Of a DNA stretch of 64,000 bases, positions 8,391 through 16,668 are shown in pieces. Under the pieces are notes generated by a model. The model saw only the letters and a list, made by a program, of their open reading frames with translations. It searched no databases and was not told the DNA's origin. This DNA is from Pseudomonas fluorescens (GTDB lineage: Bacteria > Pseudomonadota > Gammaproteobacteria > Pseudomonadales > Pseudomonadaceae): positions 186,001 to 250,000 of the forward strand of contig NZ_CP148752.1 of NCBI RefSeq assembly GCF_040448305.1. Direction: 5' to 3'. Each line of letters opens with the position of its first letter. Position 1 is the stretch's first letter. A program made the position numbers and the translations under genes.

Positions 8391-9317
8391 ATGAGCTTTG
8401 AAACCTTCGGTCAGCCGCTGCTGACCTTTCCCGATGCCGAAAAAAGTCCCCTGAGCATCCGCGCCAAGGCACTGGTGTTTGTCGATCCACGGTCACGGCA
8501 ATTACGTGAAGACCTTGAGCAACTGGCAACGCGCTCAGTGTCAGTGCTGATCCGTGGCGAAACCGGCACCGGCAAGGAATTGCTGGCCCGCCATATCCAC
8601 CGCGCCAGTGATCGCGGCGGGTTGTTCGTGTCGGTCAACTGCGGCGCCATCAGCCCGACTTATGCCGACGCCGAGTTGTTCGGCTATGCCGCCGGCAGTT
8701 ACAGCGGCTCGGCGAGCAGTCGTGCCGGGTGGTTCGGTTCGGCCAACGGCGGCACGCTGTACCTGGACGAAATCGGCGACCTGCCGCTGCCGATCCAGAC
8801 CAAATTGCTCGCTGCGCTGGAAAACCACGAAGTCACTCGCGTCGGTGCCCAGCAGCCGAGTCCGGTGGATGTGCGGCTGGTAGCGGCCACCAGCATCGAT
8901 CTGGCCCAGGCGGTTGCCGCCGGAAAATTCCATGAACGGCTCTATCACTACCTCAGCGAAGGCCAGCTCGAACTGCCGGCACTGCGTGAGAGGGTGGGTG
9001 ACATCCTATCGCTGGCCGAATACTTCCTCGGGATCTACAGCCAGCGCCTCGACTTGCCAGTACCGCTGATCAGCGAGGAGGCGCAACAAGTGTTGGAACG
9101 GCACAGTTGGCCGGGCAATACCCGGGAGCTGGAGAACGTCATTCACTTTGCATTGCTGGTCAGTACAGGTGACGAAATCTTGCCGGAGCATTTGAATCTG
9201 TCGGTTGTCCGGCCATCTGCGGTTCTTATACAAGGATGGATAGATCAACTTGTTCAACAAGGAGATGTCGCTGAAGTCCAAGCGCTGAAAAAATATTTCA
9301 CAAGCATAAATATATAG
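8391..9317 (+). CDS. Sigma54-activator-like AAA+ ATPase (SfnR-like) without GAFTGA and without DNA-binding domain
   Basis: A 308-residue protein. The AAA+ domain is complete in outline: Walker A GETGTGKE (56-63), VNCGAISPTYADAELFG, Walker B GGTLYLDEIGDLPL, LPALRERVGDI and the WPGNTRELENV motif. The sigma54-contacting loop, normally GAFTGA, reads GSYSGS here (102-107). After the AAA+ domain only about 35 residues remain, with no Fis-type helix-turn-helix. The last 100 bp of the gene are noticeably more AT-rich than the rest. ATG 8391 is used because the upstream in-frame start lies inside the hydrolase gene. Related SfnR proteins control sulfone use in pseudomonads. This one may be a regulator acting by protein contact, or may have lost its end when the adjoining block arrived. 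Confidence 0.8.
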   Translation: MSFETFGQPLLTFPDAEKSPLSIRAKALVFVDPRSRQLREDLEQLATRSVSVLIRGETGTGKELLARHIHRASDRGGLFVSVNCGAISPTYADAELFGYAAGSYSGSASSRAGWFGSANGGTLYLDEIGDLPLPIQTKLLAALENHEVTRVGAQQPSPVDVRLVAATSIDLAQAVAAGKFHERLYHYLSEGQLELPALRERVGDILSLAEYFLGIYSQRLDLPVPLISEEAQQVLERHSWPGNTRELENVIHFALLVSTGDEILPEHLNLSVVRPSAVLIQGWIDQLVQQGDVAEVQALKKYFTSINI

Positions 9318-9351
9318 GCTCATTGGTTGTTTTTATAACGAAACCAGGGAG

Positions 9352-9504
9352 TTGATTGTTGCTTGGTTTTTGTGGGCGCTGATCCTTGTTGTTATATTTT
9401 GTACTATTTGTAGTGTGGTTGTAACAATTTTGCGTTTTGCAGGCCGGTGGGGTTTGACATATCTTTTAATTTCTCCTGGATACATTGATATCCGTCATTG
9501 TTAA
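9352..9504 (+). CDS. Possible 50-residue single-pass membrane protein (TTG start)
   Basis: An open frame starts at TTG 9352 and ends at TAA 9502-9504. It encodes an almost wholly hydrophobic helix (WFLWALILVVIFCTICSVVV) followed by a short basic/aromatic tail. AGGGAG stands directly before the TTG, which is closer than ideal. It lies in AT-rich DNA between the activator-like gene and the Rhs module. T/G-rich DNA readily encodes hydrophobic residues by chance, so this is only a candidate. Confidence 0.25.
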   Translation: MIVAWFLWALILVVIFCTICSVVVTILRFAGRWGLTYLLISPGYIDIRHC

Positions 9505-9528
9505 ATATCATATGAAAAAGGATTTTCT

Positions 9529-10575
9529 GTGAGGTTTGTTGAAAATAATGCTGCGATAGCTCCAGGTGTCGACGATGAGTTGAAAGATATCAATCCCTTT
9601 GTCGAGGGTCATATGCCTGCTGATCCGGGGATGGCACCCCTGTCTGTTCAAGAGGCTGATTTTCCTGAGTGGATAGACCTCAAACGATTTCAAGTCTTCT
9701 CGACTTCGGGCGGAAATAAAATTTACGCCAATGGGTATCAGCAGTTGAAATTGATGGTGGTTGTGCAAGTTGTAGGCGATGGGCAAAAGGTAGCAGGAAT
9801 TTCCCAAAGCGAGTTAGACAGCATTCAACTGCTGGATGCCTATTCCGACAAAGCCCTGCCGATAGACAACATTCGAGACGGCGAGGATCCGGCGTGGAAG
9901 TGCACGCTGGAGCGACGCTTACCATACGAGCCGTATCCTCACACGGGTGAACTACATGGCCCGGTTGTGCGGGGGAAAGCCATCTTTCTCAAGGAGTTCT
10001 ACGTTAGCAGCAACTCTCCCGATCCCATCAAGCTGATTGCAGCCATTACCCGTTCGGACGGGGAGGTGTTCTATTCGGAAGAAACCTCGGAATTCGGTGG
10101 AATATTCCTGACGACTGTTCCACCGCCGATCTATCGAAAAGAACAGTTCAGGGTCAAACACCTATCCGGCAACTGGGAACCGACAGAGAACGTTGCCAAG
10201 GTTGATCGATATGTTCTGGACCTGTTAGAGGATCAGCGCCATATAAAATTCATCGATTGCTCGATTACCGGCGTGTTGCATGCACGCAGTGAGCATCCCG
10301 ACTATCTCGGGTATTACGCCGTTGGCTATTTTAAAGGGCTCAAGGCTAATCATGGCGCGGAGGTATTGTGGGAAACAGCCGATACACTTGCGACCTACCA
10401 TGAAGAGCAAGGCAAAGTCACTTTTTTGATGCATTTTGCCAGAAAGGGCGGAACGTCCCAGGTTCGACATGATCATTTGTTGGTGAAGGTGTTTGTTCGG
10501 GATATGTATGGGAACAGGCATGAAATCGACGTCGCAATGAACACCCGAAATCCTTCGATGATCGAAGTTGTTTAA
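9529..10575 (+). CDS. Protein of unknown function paired with the downstream Rhs gene
   Basis: A 348-residue protein starting at GTG 9529, with AAAAAGG seven bases upstream; the nearby ATG at 9512 gives only a six-codon peptide. There is no signal peptide or membrane helix. It is rich in Asp/Glu and Tyr, with alternating hydrophobic stretches suggesting beta structure (QLKLMVVVQVVG, HYAVGYF-like YLGYYAVGYFKGL, LLVKVFVRDMYG). No family recognised. It is 32 bp upstream of the large Rhs gene and shares its lower GC content, so the two probably form one transcription unit and one acquired module. It could be a chaperone, a structural partner or a tethering subunit; none of these is supported by a motif. 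Confidence 0.75.
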   Translation: MRFVENNAAIAPGVDDELKDINPFVEGHMPADPGMAPLSVQEADFPEWIDLKRFQVFSTSGGNKIYANGYQQLKLMVVVQVVGDGQKVAGISQSELDSIQLLDAYSDKALPIDNIRDGEDPAWKCTLERRLPYEPYPHTGELHGPVVRGKAIFLKEFYVSSNSPDPIKLIAAITRSDGEVFYSEETSEFGGIFLTTVPPPIYRKEQFRVKHLSGNWEPTENVAKVDRYVLDLLEDQRHIKFIDCSITGVLHARSEHPDYLGYYAVGYFKGLKANHGAEVLWETADTLATYHEEQGKVTFLMHFARKGGTSQVRHDHLLVKVFVRDMYGNRHEIDVAMNTRNPSMIEVV

Positions 10576-10607
10576 TTTTACTGTATCTGCAAAGTCAAGG
10601 AATGATG

Positions 10608-13600
10608 ATGAGTACAGCAGTGCCAGAAGTGGAATCCAACGCATTCAATTTTTCTGAATTTATCCAGTCTGGAGTTGATGTCCGTACCGGCTCTTATAGT
10701 ACCAGCATTAATCTCGCGGGGTGGGTGGCTAACAATATCAACGGTCCGCAGATATCCTTCAGTATTTCATTCGATAGTTTCCGCACAACAGATTTCGGTT
10801 GGGGACGCGGTTGGTCATTGGGTTTGAGTTCCTACAATCGGAAGACCCGTAAGCTGACCCTTGCAAGCGGTGTTTCTTATCGTGTCTACATCAGCAGAGG
10901 GCAGCTCATCGTCAGGGATAAAAAGCTTCAAGACACTTGGGTCACGCTCGACGGCGACAATCTGGTTGTCAGCCATAAAAACGGTCTGATCGAGAGGTTG
11001 GTCAGGCCGGATGAAACGTATGACGAATGGTTACCCGAACATGTTCACTCCAACGAAGGGCGCTCGATCAGTCTGAAATACATGTTGGTACGGGGTCGCC
11101 GCGTCCTGCACGAAATTCACGATCAGCAACACCGCGTCGTGGCCCTGAGTTATGAAGCGAAAGATCAACCCGCCAGCATTACCGTATGGCCTGATCATCC
11201 GCAAAGACGCTTGAAGTTTGTTTTAGGGGTTCGCGATGGATGGCTCCGGCAGATAACCCTTGATCACGGTCCCGCCGAGCACCTTGCATGGTCATTCGAT
11301 TACCAGTTACACAATGGTTTTCTGGTCATGACGGAGGTCCGCGCGCCAGGTGGCAGTGTCGAGAGTATTGTGTACGCTCCTCAGCAGCATCAGTTGCCGC
11401 TCGGGGCACCAATCAGTGCTTTGCCGGCGGTACGGCGCAGTGTTCTGGTGCCGGGTTCAGGGTTGCCGACGATCACCCGTGTCTATGAATACTCCGACAA
11501 AAATTTCCTCGGCTATCAATCGGGACTTCGTTGGGTGCAGGACGGGGACCATCTGCATGGGCACAAAGGGCCTTACACCTACTCCTGTACCGAAAGCCTG
11601 GTTAGGGGCGTGGGCAAAAAGACAGTTGAACTGAGTCGCATCGAAAGAACCTACAACCGCTTCCACCTGATGATCTCGGAAAAGTCACTTACCAACGGGA
11701 AAGTGCAGCAAAGAACGATTAGCTATCACGATGTTGACGGTCTGGACTTCTCCGATCAGCCCGCCCATTTCCAACTGCAGAAAACATCTGTCGTCAGTTA
11801 TGTCGATACCTCTACGAGCGCCGCGTCCCGAACCGAAACCACCCATACGACCTATGATGAATCCGGCAATCTGCTAACGCAGATAAATCCGAGCGGAGCC
11901 CGGGAGGATTACGTCTATTATCCGGCAGAAGGTGCCGAGGGTTGCCCCCCCAACCCACTGGGTTTCATCACGGCATTGAAGGAGCGATCGGTCACGCCTT
12001 CACCTGATTTTGCCCAGGCGCCGATGGTCATTGTCTGTTTTTCCTACATTGACTTGCCCTCCATGCGCGAAGACGGTCATCGGTTTTTGTTGCCTCAAAG
12101 CGAAAGGCTGTTTGAAGGAGGGAATAAAAAGCCAAGCGTGGATACTCGATTCGAGTACATCGATGATGCCAGTGATGCGTTTTACGGACGCCTCAAGAGT
12201 CGCTCGCAAGTCGAGCACAACGGCAACCGCCGTCTCGAATTCAAATATTCAATTGATGGAGATTGGGTAGAAACCCTTCAACAATTGTACGTGGGTAGCG
12301 AAAGGCATGATCGCAAAGTCTGGCATGACCGATTTATCGGACAGGAAGTCAAGGTTCGGGATGGGGCCGGTAATGAGTTGTTGAAGACGTACGACAATCT
12401 GAACCGTGTTGTTTGCGAGACAGTGGCATTCGATGGAACGGATATCGCGTCACGCATCACCGAATTCAACGGTGAAAGCCAGCCAGAGGACGGCGCAACC
12501 ATCGGCATCACCAGCATACGGGGTGTGCTGAGCAAGATTTGGCTCGACGGGGTCGGGCGCACGACCAAAGTCGAAGTTCAGGATTTCGATTCAACCGACA
12601 CGCCAATGCGTCTGAGCTATGAGGCCCACTACGACAATTTTGGTCGACTGGTGAGCGAAGTCAGCCAGGACTGGCTCGATGGCAAGGTCACTGCGTCAAC
12701 CACGACCTACAGCCACGACGGCTGGGGGCGCGTATGCAGAACGGTAGGTCCTGATGGTGTCGCGGTGAACGATGTGTTTGACCCGGTTTCATTGACTCGA
12801 ACATGCTGGTGCGACGGCGCTGGAAAAACCCGTTCTGTATTGAACGTGTTCGGTAAGCCAGATCGGGAAGAACGCATCGATTCCGAGGGTGTGGTCACGA
12901 TTACCGCGACTTTTTCCTACGACGGACTTGGGCGTTGCCTGACGCAAACCAACGAGGCAGGATTCGAAACGAGCTTCCGTTATGACCTTTTCGGTCGTCT
13001 GATCGAGACGATTCTGCCGGATGGTACTTCGATTAAAAAAAAGTATGACCCTCTGAGCACGGGTGATCATCCGATCGAAATCAGTGCCGATGACTACGTG
13101 TTGGGCACCCGGACTTATGACGGTTTATTGCGTGTCACCAGTACGACTGTCGGCGGCAGAACCGAAGCAAGGACCTATGAGGGTGGTGGCGCTCAAGCTT
13201 TGCAGCAAGTGACGGCGGCGGGCGATATTTTCAGGTTCACCCTTGATCCCAAGCTCAACGGGGCAGTGACCGCGCGGATCGGCAGCCACGCTCAATCAGC
13301 CAGATATCGATTTGATCCATTGACCGGGCAACTCGTCGAAACCTCCAGCCCTGCCATCCAGCGCCGGGTTGAGTACGCCAGGTCAGGCAAAGAGAAGTCC
13401 CAGGAGTGGATCTCCAGTGAAGGCCGCTTCGGCACCGCCACTACCCGTTCATTGAATGGGCTGCCCATCAGCTTTACCGATGTTAACGATGTAGAAACTA
13501 CTTATATCTATGACGCTGCGGCGCGGCCCGTAGAAATTCAGCAGGGACCGGTTCTGGCGAAGTACACCTACGGTGCCCGGGGCCAGTTGCTGACATTGAG

Positions 13601-15320
13601 TGTCGAAGACACCGCCTCGAAACGCTCGCTGACGACCACCTTGATTCACGATGAGTTCGGTCGTGAGATCCAGCGTACTTCGCAGTTCGGCGACGGATCT
13701 CGCCTGGAAATCCTTCAAGTATTTGGGGCCGATGACAAACTTCAGCAGCGATCGTTGGTATCCGGTGCGCAATCACGTACAGAAACCTTCGCCTTCGCCT
13801 ACGACTGTCGCGGGCGCCTGAAGCGCTATGACTGTGCAGGCACGCAGGCACCGACCGATGCCTGGGGGAAACGCATTGATTTTCAGAAATTCACCTACGA
13901 CTACCTCGATAACCTGTTGACGGTGCGTACGGGTTTCGATGGGGAGGAGGACCTGTGCACGTTTTCCTACGATCGTCCTGACAAAACCCAGTTGAGTTCA
14001 CTGACTCACAGTCATGCGCACTATCAGCCCGGGCATGTGAGCTTCGAATACGATGCCAACGGTAATCTGCTCAACGATAACCAAGGGCGCACGTTCCGGT
14101 ATGACACTCTGAGTCGGCTCGAAAGTGTGGCCAGCGCTGGCGGTGGTGCGCATTATCAATACGACGGCGAAGATCAATTGCATGCGGTGGCTGCCGAATC
14201 CGGAGAGCTGATCAGGTTTTTCTATAGCGAGCATGCGCTGTGCAGCGAAGTGGCGGGTAACCACCGACGCAGTCTGTTGTCAGGCGACGGCAAGTCCTTG
14301 GCCGAGCAGCAAGGTGACGACGTTGTCTTGTTTGTCACGGATGGTCAGGGCACGGCCCTTGCTCGTCTTGGATCTCAAGACGAATCTGTTTTGTCCTGTC
14401 TTCCCTATGGTGATCGCCCCGCATCGAGCGGACTTGGCGCCCTGCTGGGGTTTCAGGGTGAGCGACTGGACCCGTCAACCGGGTGCTATCTGCTCGGCAG
14501 GGGTTATCGGGCCTACAACCCCCGATTGATGCGGTTTCACAGCCCCGACAGTTGGAGCCCCTTTGAGGGTGGCGGCATCAATGCCTATGCCTATTGTCTG
14601 GGAGATCCGGTCAATCTCAAGGATCCCACCGGGCATATCTCGACCTTGGGGTGGGTGAAAATCGGTGTGACCGCCGCCCTGGCCGCCGCTGCGATTGCGC
14701 TGACAGTCGTTACCATGGGCGCAACCGCACCACTCGTGCCGATCTCGGCTAACGCCTTCGCCTTGTTAACACTGGAGGTCATTTCCGCGACGGTTTCAAT
14801 TGCCTCGGCGGTTGTCGATGAGCTGGCTCCGGATACCGTTGGCGGCCAGATATTGACCTACTCGTCGATAGTGCTGGGTGTGGTGTCGTTCGGGGCCACC
14901 GCGGTTGCAAAAGTTGGCGGTAAAGGCATTGGCTTTGCGTTGACGAAAAGTGTGGACTCTCTGGCGGACGTGATGACTGCACAGCGAGGAGTCGCGCGCG
15001 TGGCGGTGGGGCGGCGTCTATACGGCGCTGTTTCCACGGCAAATGAGGCATTGAGAAGTACAGTCAAATTGCAGAGCCGGCTCAACAACGTGTTGACGGC
15101 AAAAAAGGTAATCAGTGGGGCGAGTATCGCTTCTACAACAGCTTTCATGGTCGCGAATTCGGAAAAGTACGCCGCCAAAGCCGACGCATTTCTTCAAGAT
15201 CACTGGTCATCACTGGCTGAGGATTTCAGTGCTCAGAGGTTTCGAAGCGATGCGGTGGACGCTCTGGAGTCATTCACCCATGAGATTGGCGAGCAGATTG
15301 TCACGCTGCGTGGCATTTGA
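10608..15320 (+). CDS. Large Rhs/YD-repeat protein with hydrophobic C-terminal domain (orphan polymorphic-toxin-like)
   Basis: About 1,570 residues. Three ATGs in a row (10602, 10605, 10608) follow AAGG; 10608 has the best spacing. The N-terminus has no signal peptide or PAAR domain. Dozens of YD repeats follow (for example YDLFGRLIETILPDGT, YDNFGRLVSEV, FRYDTLSRLESVA). They lead into the Rhs core LGFQGERLDPSTGCYLLGRG, then YRAYNPRLMRFHSPDS, ending DPTGH at about residue 1343. The final 227 residues differ: two or three hydrophobic helices (VTAALAAAAIALTVV, ISATVSIASAVV, YSSIVLGVVSFGATAVA), then an amphipathic helical tail. In Rhs proteins the part after the core is usually a toxin. Here it looks membrane-active or structural. 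No vgrG, hcp, eagR or immunity gene is adjacent. Confidence 0.9.
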   Translation: MSTAVPEVESNAFNFSEFIQSGVDVRTGSYSTSINLAGWVANNINGPQISFSISFDSFRTTDFGWGRGWSLGLSSYNRKTRKLTLASGVSYRVYISRGQLIVRDKKLQDTWVTLDGDNLVVSHKNGLIERLVRPDETYDEWLPEHVHSNEGRSISLKYMLVRGRRVLHEIHDQQHRVVALSYEAKDQPASITVWPDHPQRRLKFVLGVRDGWLRQITLDHGPAEHLAWSFDYQLHNGFLVMTEVRAPGGSVESIVYAPQQHQLPLGAPISALPAVRRSVLVPGSGLPTITRVYEYSDKNFLGYQSGLRWVQDGDHLHGHKGPYTYSCTESLVRGVGKKTVELSRIERTYNRFHLMISEKSLTNGKVQQRTISYHDVDGLDFSDQPAHFQLQKTSVVSYVDTSTSAASRTETTHTTYDESGNLLTQINPSGAREDYVYYPAEGAEGCPPNPLGFITALKERSVTPSPDFAQAPMVIVCFSYIDLPSMREDGHRFLLPQSERLFEGGNKKPSVDTRFEYIDDASDAFYGRLKSRSQVEHNGNRRLEFKYSIDGDWVETLQQLYVGSERHDRKVWHDRFIGQEVKVRDGAGNELLKTYDNLNRVVCETVAFDGTDIASRITEFNGESQPEDGATIGITSIRGVLSKIWLDGVGRTTKVEVQDFDSTDTPMRLSYEAHYDNFGRLVSEVSQDWLDGKVTASTTTYSHDGWGRVCRTVGPDGVAVNDVFDPVSLTRTCWCDGAGKTRSVLNVFGKPDREERIDSEGVVTITATFSYDGLGRCLTQTNEAGFETSFRYDLFGRLIETILPDGTSIKKKYDPLSTGDHPIEISADDYVLGTRTYDGLLRVTSTTVGGRTEARTYEGGGAQALQQVTAAGDIFRFTLDPKLNGAVTARIGSHAQSARYRFDPLTGQLVETSSPAIQRRVEYARSGKEKSQEWISSEGRFGTATTRSLNGLPISFTDVNDVETTYIYDAAARPVEIQQGPVLAKYTYGARGQLLTLSVEDTASKRSLTTTLIHDEFGREIQRTSQFGDGSRLEILQVFGADDKLQQRSLVSGAQSRTETFAFAYDCRGRLKRYDCAGTQAPTDAWGKRIDFQKFTYDYLDNLLTVRTGFDGEEDLCTFSYDRPDKTQLSSLTHSHAHYQPGHVSFEYDANGNLLNDNQGRTFRYDTLSRLESVASAGGGAHYQYDGEDQLHAVAAESGELIRFFYSEHALCSEVAGNHRRSLLSGDGKSLAEQQGDDVVLFVTDGQGTALARLGSQDESVLSCLPYGDRPASSGLGALLGFQGERLDPSTGCYLLGRGYRAYNPRLMRFHSPDSWSPFEGGGINAYAYCLGDPVNLKDPTGHISTLGWVKIGVTAALAAAAIALTVVTMGATAPLVPISANAFALLTLEVISATVSIASAVVDELAPDTVGGQILTYSSIVLGVVSFGATAVAKVGGKGIGFALTKSVDSLADVMTAQRGVARVAVGRRLYGAVSTANEALRSTVKLQSRLNNVLTAKKVISGASIASTTAFMVANSEKYAAKADAFLQDHWSSLAEDFSAQRFRSDAVDALESFTHEIGEQIVTLRGI

Positions 15321-15380
15321 GCAATGATGACCAGAGATTTGGATGCTTTCAAAATGGAATATAAACTTGAATAAAAGTTA

Positions 15381-15394
15381 TTATTCGGGAATAA
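15381..15394. promoter_or_regulatory. Candidate operator dyad upstream of metQ
   Basis: TTATTCGGGAATAA is a perfect six-base inverted repeat (TTATTC/GAATAA) with GG at its centre, about 105 bp before the metQ start. The TTATTC half matches other sulfur-gene boxes in the window. Confidence 0.4.
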
Positions 15395-15498
15395 AAAATC
15401 CCGGTATTGTCCGCTTCACGCCAGCGATAGCACTTCACTGGCACCCTCATGTTCAAGCCGTCGCCACAAGCGACTGTGATTTTCGATAAGGACACTGC

Positions 15499-16281
15499 AT
15501 GAAAAAGGTTCTGTTGTTCACCGCACTGGCGGCTGCCCTGACCACGGGCCTGGCCCAGGCTGGCGAGAAACTGGTGGTTGCCGCGACCCCGGTGCCACAC
15601 GCCGAGATTCTCGAGCTGATCAAGCCAACCCTGGCCAAAGAAGGCGTGGACCTGGAAATCAAAGTCTTCACCGACTACGTTCAGCCAAACGTGCAGGTCG
15701 ACCAGAAGCGCCTGGACGCCAACTACTTCCAGACCCTGCCGTACCTGAAGAGCTTCAACGAAGGCAAAGGCACTCACCTGGAAACCGTGATCGGTGTTCA
15801 CGTTGAACCCTTCGGTGGCTACTCGAAGAAAGTCAAAACCCTGGCTGAGCTCAAAGACGGCGCGACCATTGCCATCCCGAACGAAGGCAGCAACAGCGGC
15901 CGTGCCCTGATCCTGCTGCAGAAGGCTGGCCTGATCGAGTTGAAAGACCCGAAAAACGCCGTGTCGACCCCGAAAGACATTGCCAAGAACCCGCACAACT
16001 TCAAGTTCAAGGAACTCGAATCGGCCATGTTGCCGCGTGTGCTGGATCAGGTCGACCTGGACATGATCAACACCAACTACGCGCTGGAAGCGGGCCTGAA
16101 CCCGGCGAAAGACGCGCTGATCATTGAAGGTGCCGATTCGCCTTACGTGAACTACCTGGTGGCCCGTCCGGACAACAAGGACAGCGTTGCCATCCAGAAA
16201 CTGGCCAAGGCCCTGACCAGCCCGGAAGTGAAAGCCTTCATCGAGAAGAAGTACAGCGGCGCGGTATTGCCGGCGTTCTGA
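15499..16281 (+). CDS. metQ: MetQ/NlpA-family methionine-binding protein
   Basis: A 260-residue periplasmic protein. The signal peptide (KVLLFTALAAALTTGLAQA) is followed by the family start GEKLVVAATPVPHAEILE. Conserved MetQ segments VDLEIKVFTDYVQPN, DANYFQTLPYLK, IAIPNEGSNSGRALILLQ and VDLDMINTNYALEAGL are all present. No lipobox Cys is seen, so it is probably a soluble binding protein. AAGGA precedes the ATG. The MetN ATPase and MetI permease are not in the window, so it is an orphan component that presumably feeds a transporter encoded elsewhere. A strong terminator follows. Confidence 0.92.
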   Translation: MKKVLLFTALAAALTTGLAQAGEKLVVAATPVPHAEILELIKPTLAKEGVDLEIKVFTDYVQPNVQVDQKRLDANYFQTLPYLKSFNEGKGTHLETVIGVHVEPFGGYSKKVKTLAELKDGATIAIPNEGSNSGRALILLQKAGLIELKDPKNAVSTPKDIAKNPHNFKFKELESAMLPRVLDQVDLDMINTNYALEAGLNPAKDALIIEGADSPYVNYLVARPDNKDSVAIQKLAKALTSPEVKAFIEKKYSGAVLPAF

Positions 16282-16310
16282 TTCGCGAAGCAAACCCCTT
16301 CAAGGTTTCA

Positions 16311-16345
16311 AACGCCGACGGCTGATTTAGCGTCGGCGTTTTTTT
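16311..16345 (+). terminator. metQ terminator
   Basis: A perfect ten-base stem AACGCCGACG / CGTCGGCGTT (16311-16340) with a ten-base loop is followed by five more T. Confidence 0.9.
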
Positions 16346-16378
16346 ATGTGTGTCGGTTTACCAGTGGCGAGGACGCTT

Positions 16379-16410
16379 TTGTGGCGAGGGGGCAAGCCCC
16401 CTCGCCACAA
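16379..16410. repeat. Single REP-like hairpin (GTGGCGAGGG family)
   Basis: Perfect inverted repeat TTGTGGCGAGGGGG / CCCCCTCGCCACAA around a short CAAG-type loop. It belongs to a different REP family from most in the window and matches those at 45401 and 60944. Confidence 0.8.
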
Positions 16411-16434
16411 AGAGCCTGTTGACCCTGGAGTTGC

Positions 16435-16530
16435 TCAGACCGGCCCGGCCTTCAACGCCCTGCGCAACGCCATCAATAATTTCAGAATGTCTTGCGGATC
16501 CAGCCGTTGCGGCGTTGGTTCGTCTGCCAT
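16435..16530 (-). CDS. Small 31-residue protein of unknown function
   Basis: The frame starts at ATG 16530 with AAGGA seven bases upstream, a better ribosome-binding site than many larger genes here have. The product begins MADEPTPQRLDP and ends in a basic amphipathic helix (DILKLLMALRRALKAG). It lies downstream of the RecF-like ATPase gene on the same strand, about 140 bp away. No family is recognised. The ribosome-binding site and helix make it more likely real than not. Confidence 0.5.
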   Translation of the reverse strand: MADEPTPQRLDPQDILKLLMALRRALKAGPV

Positions 16531-16668
16531 GTTCTCGTCCTTGTGAGATTTTGCCCGGGAGTCTGGCCAAAAGTGGTTCGTCCTTGGCGCTGTGTTTCGA
16601 AAAAAGATCCTTCCTACGGTGCAAGGGAAAATAGACGTCTTCCATTGCCCCGGCAAATCAGGCGCCGC

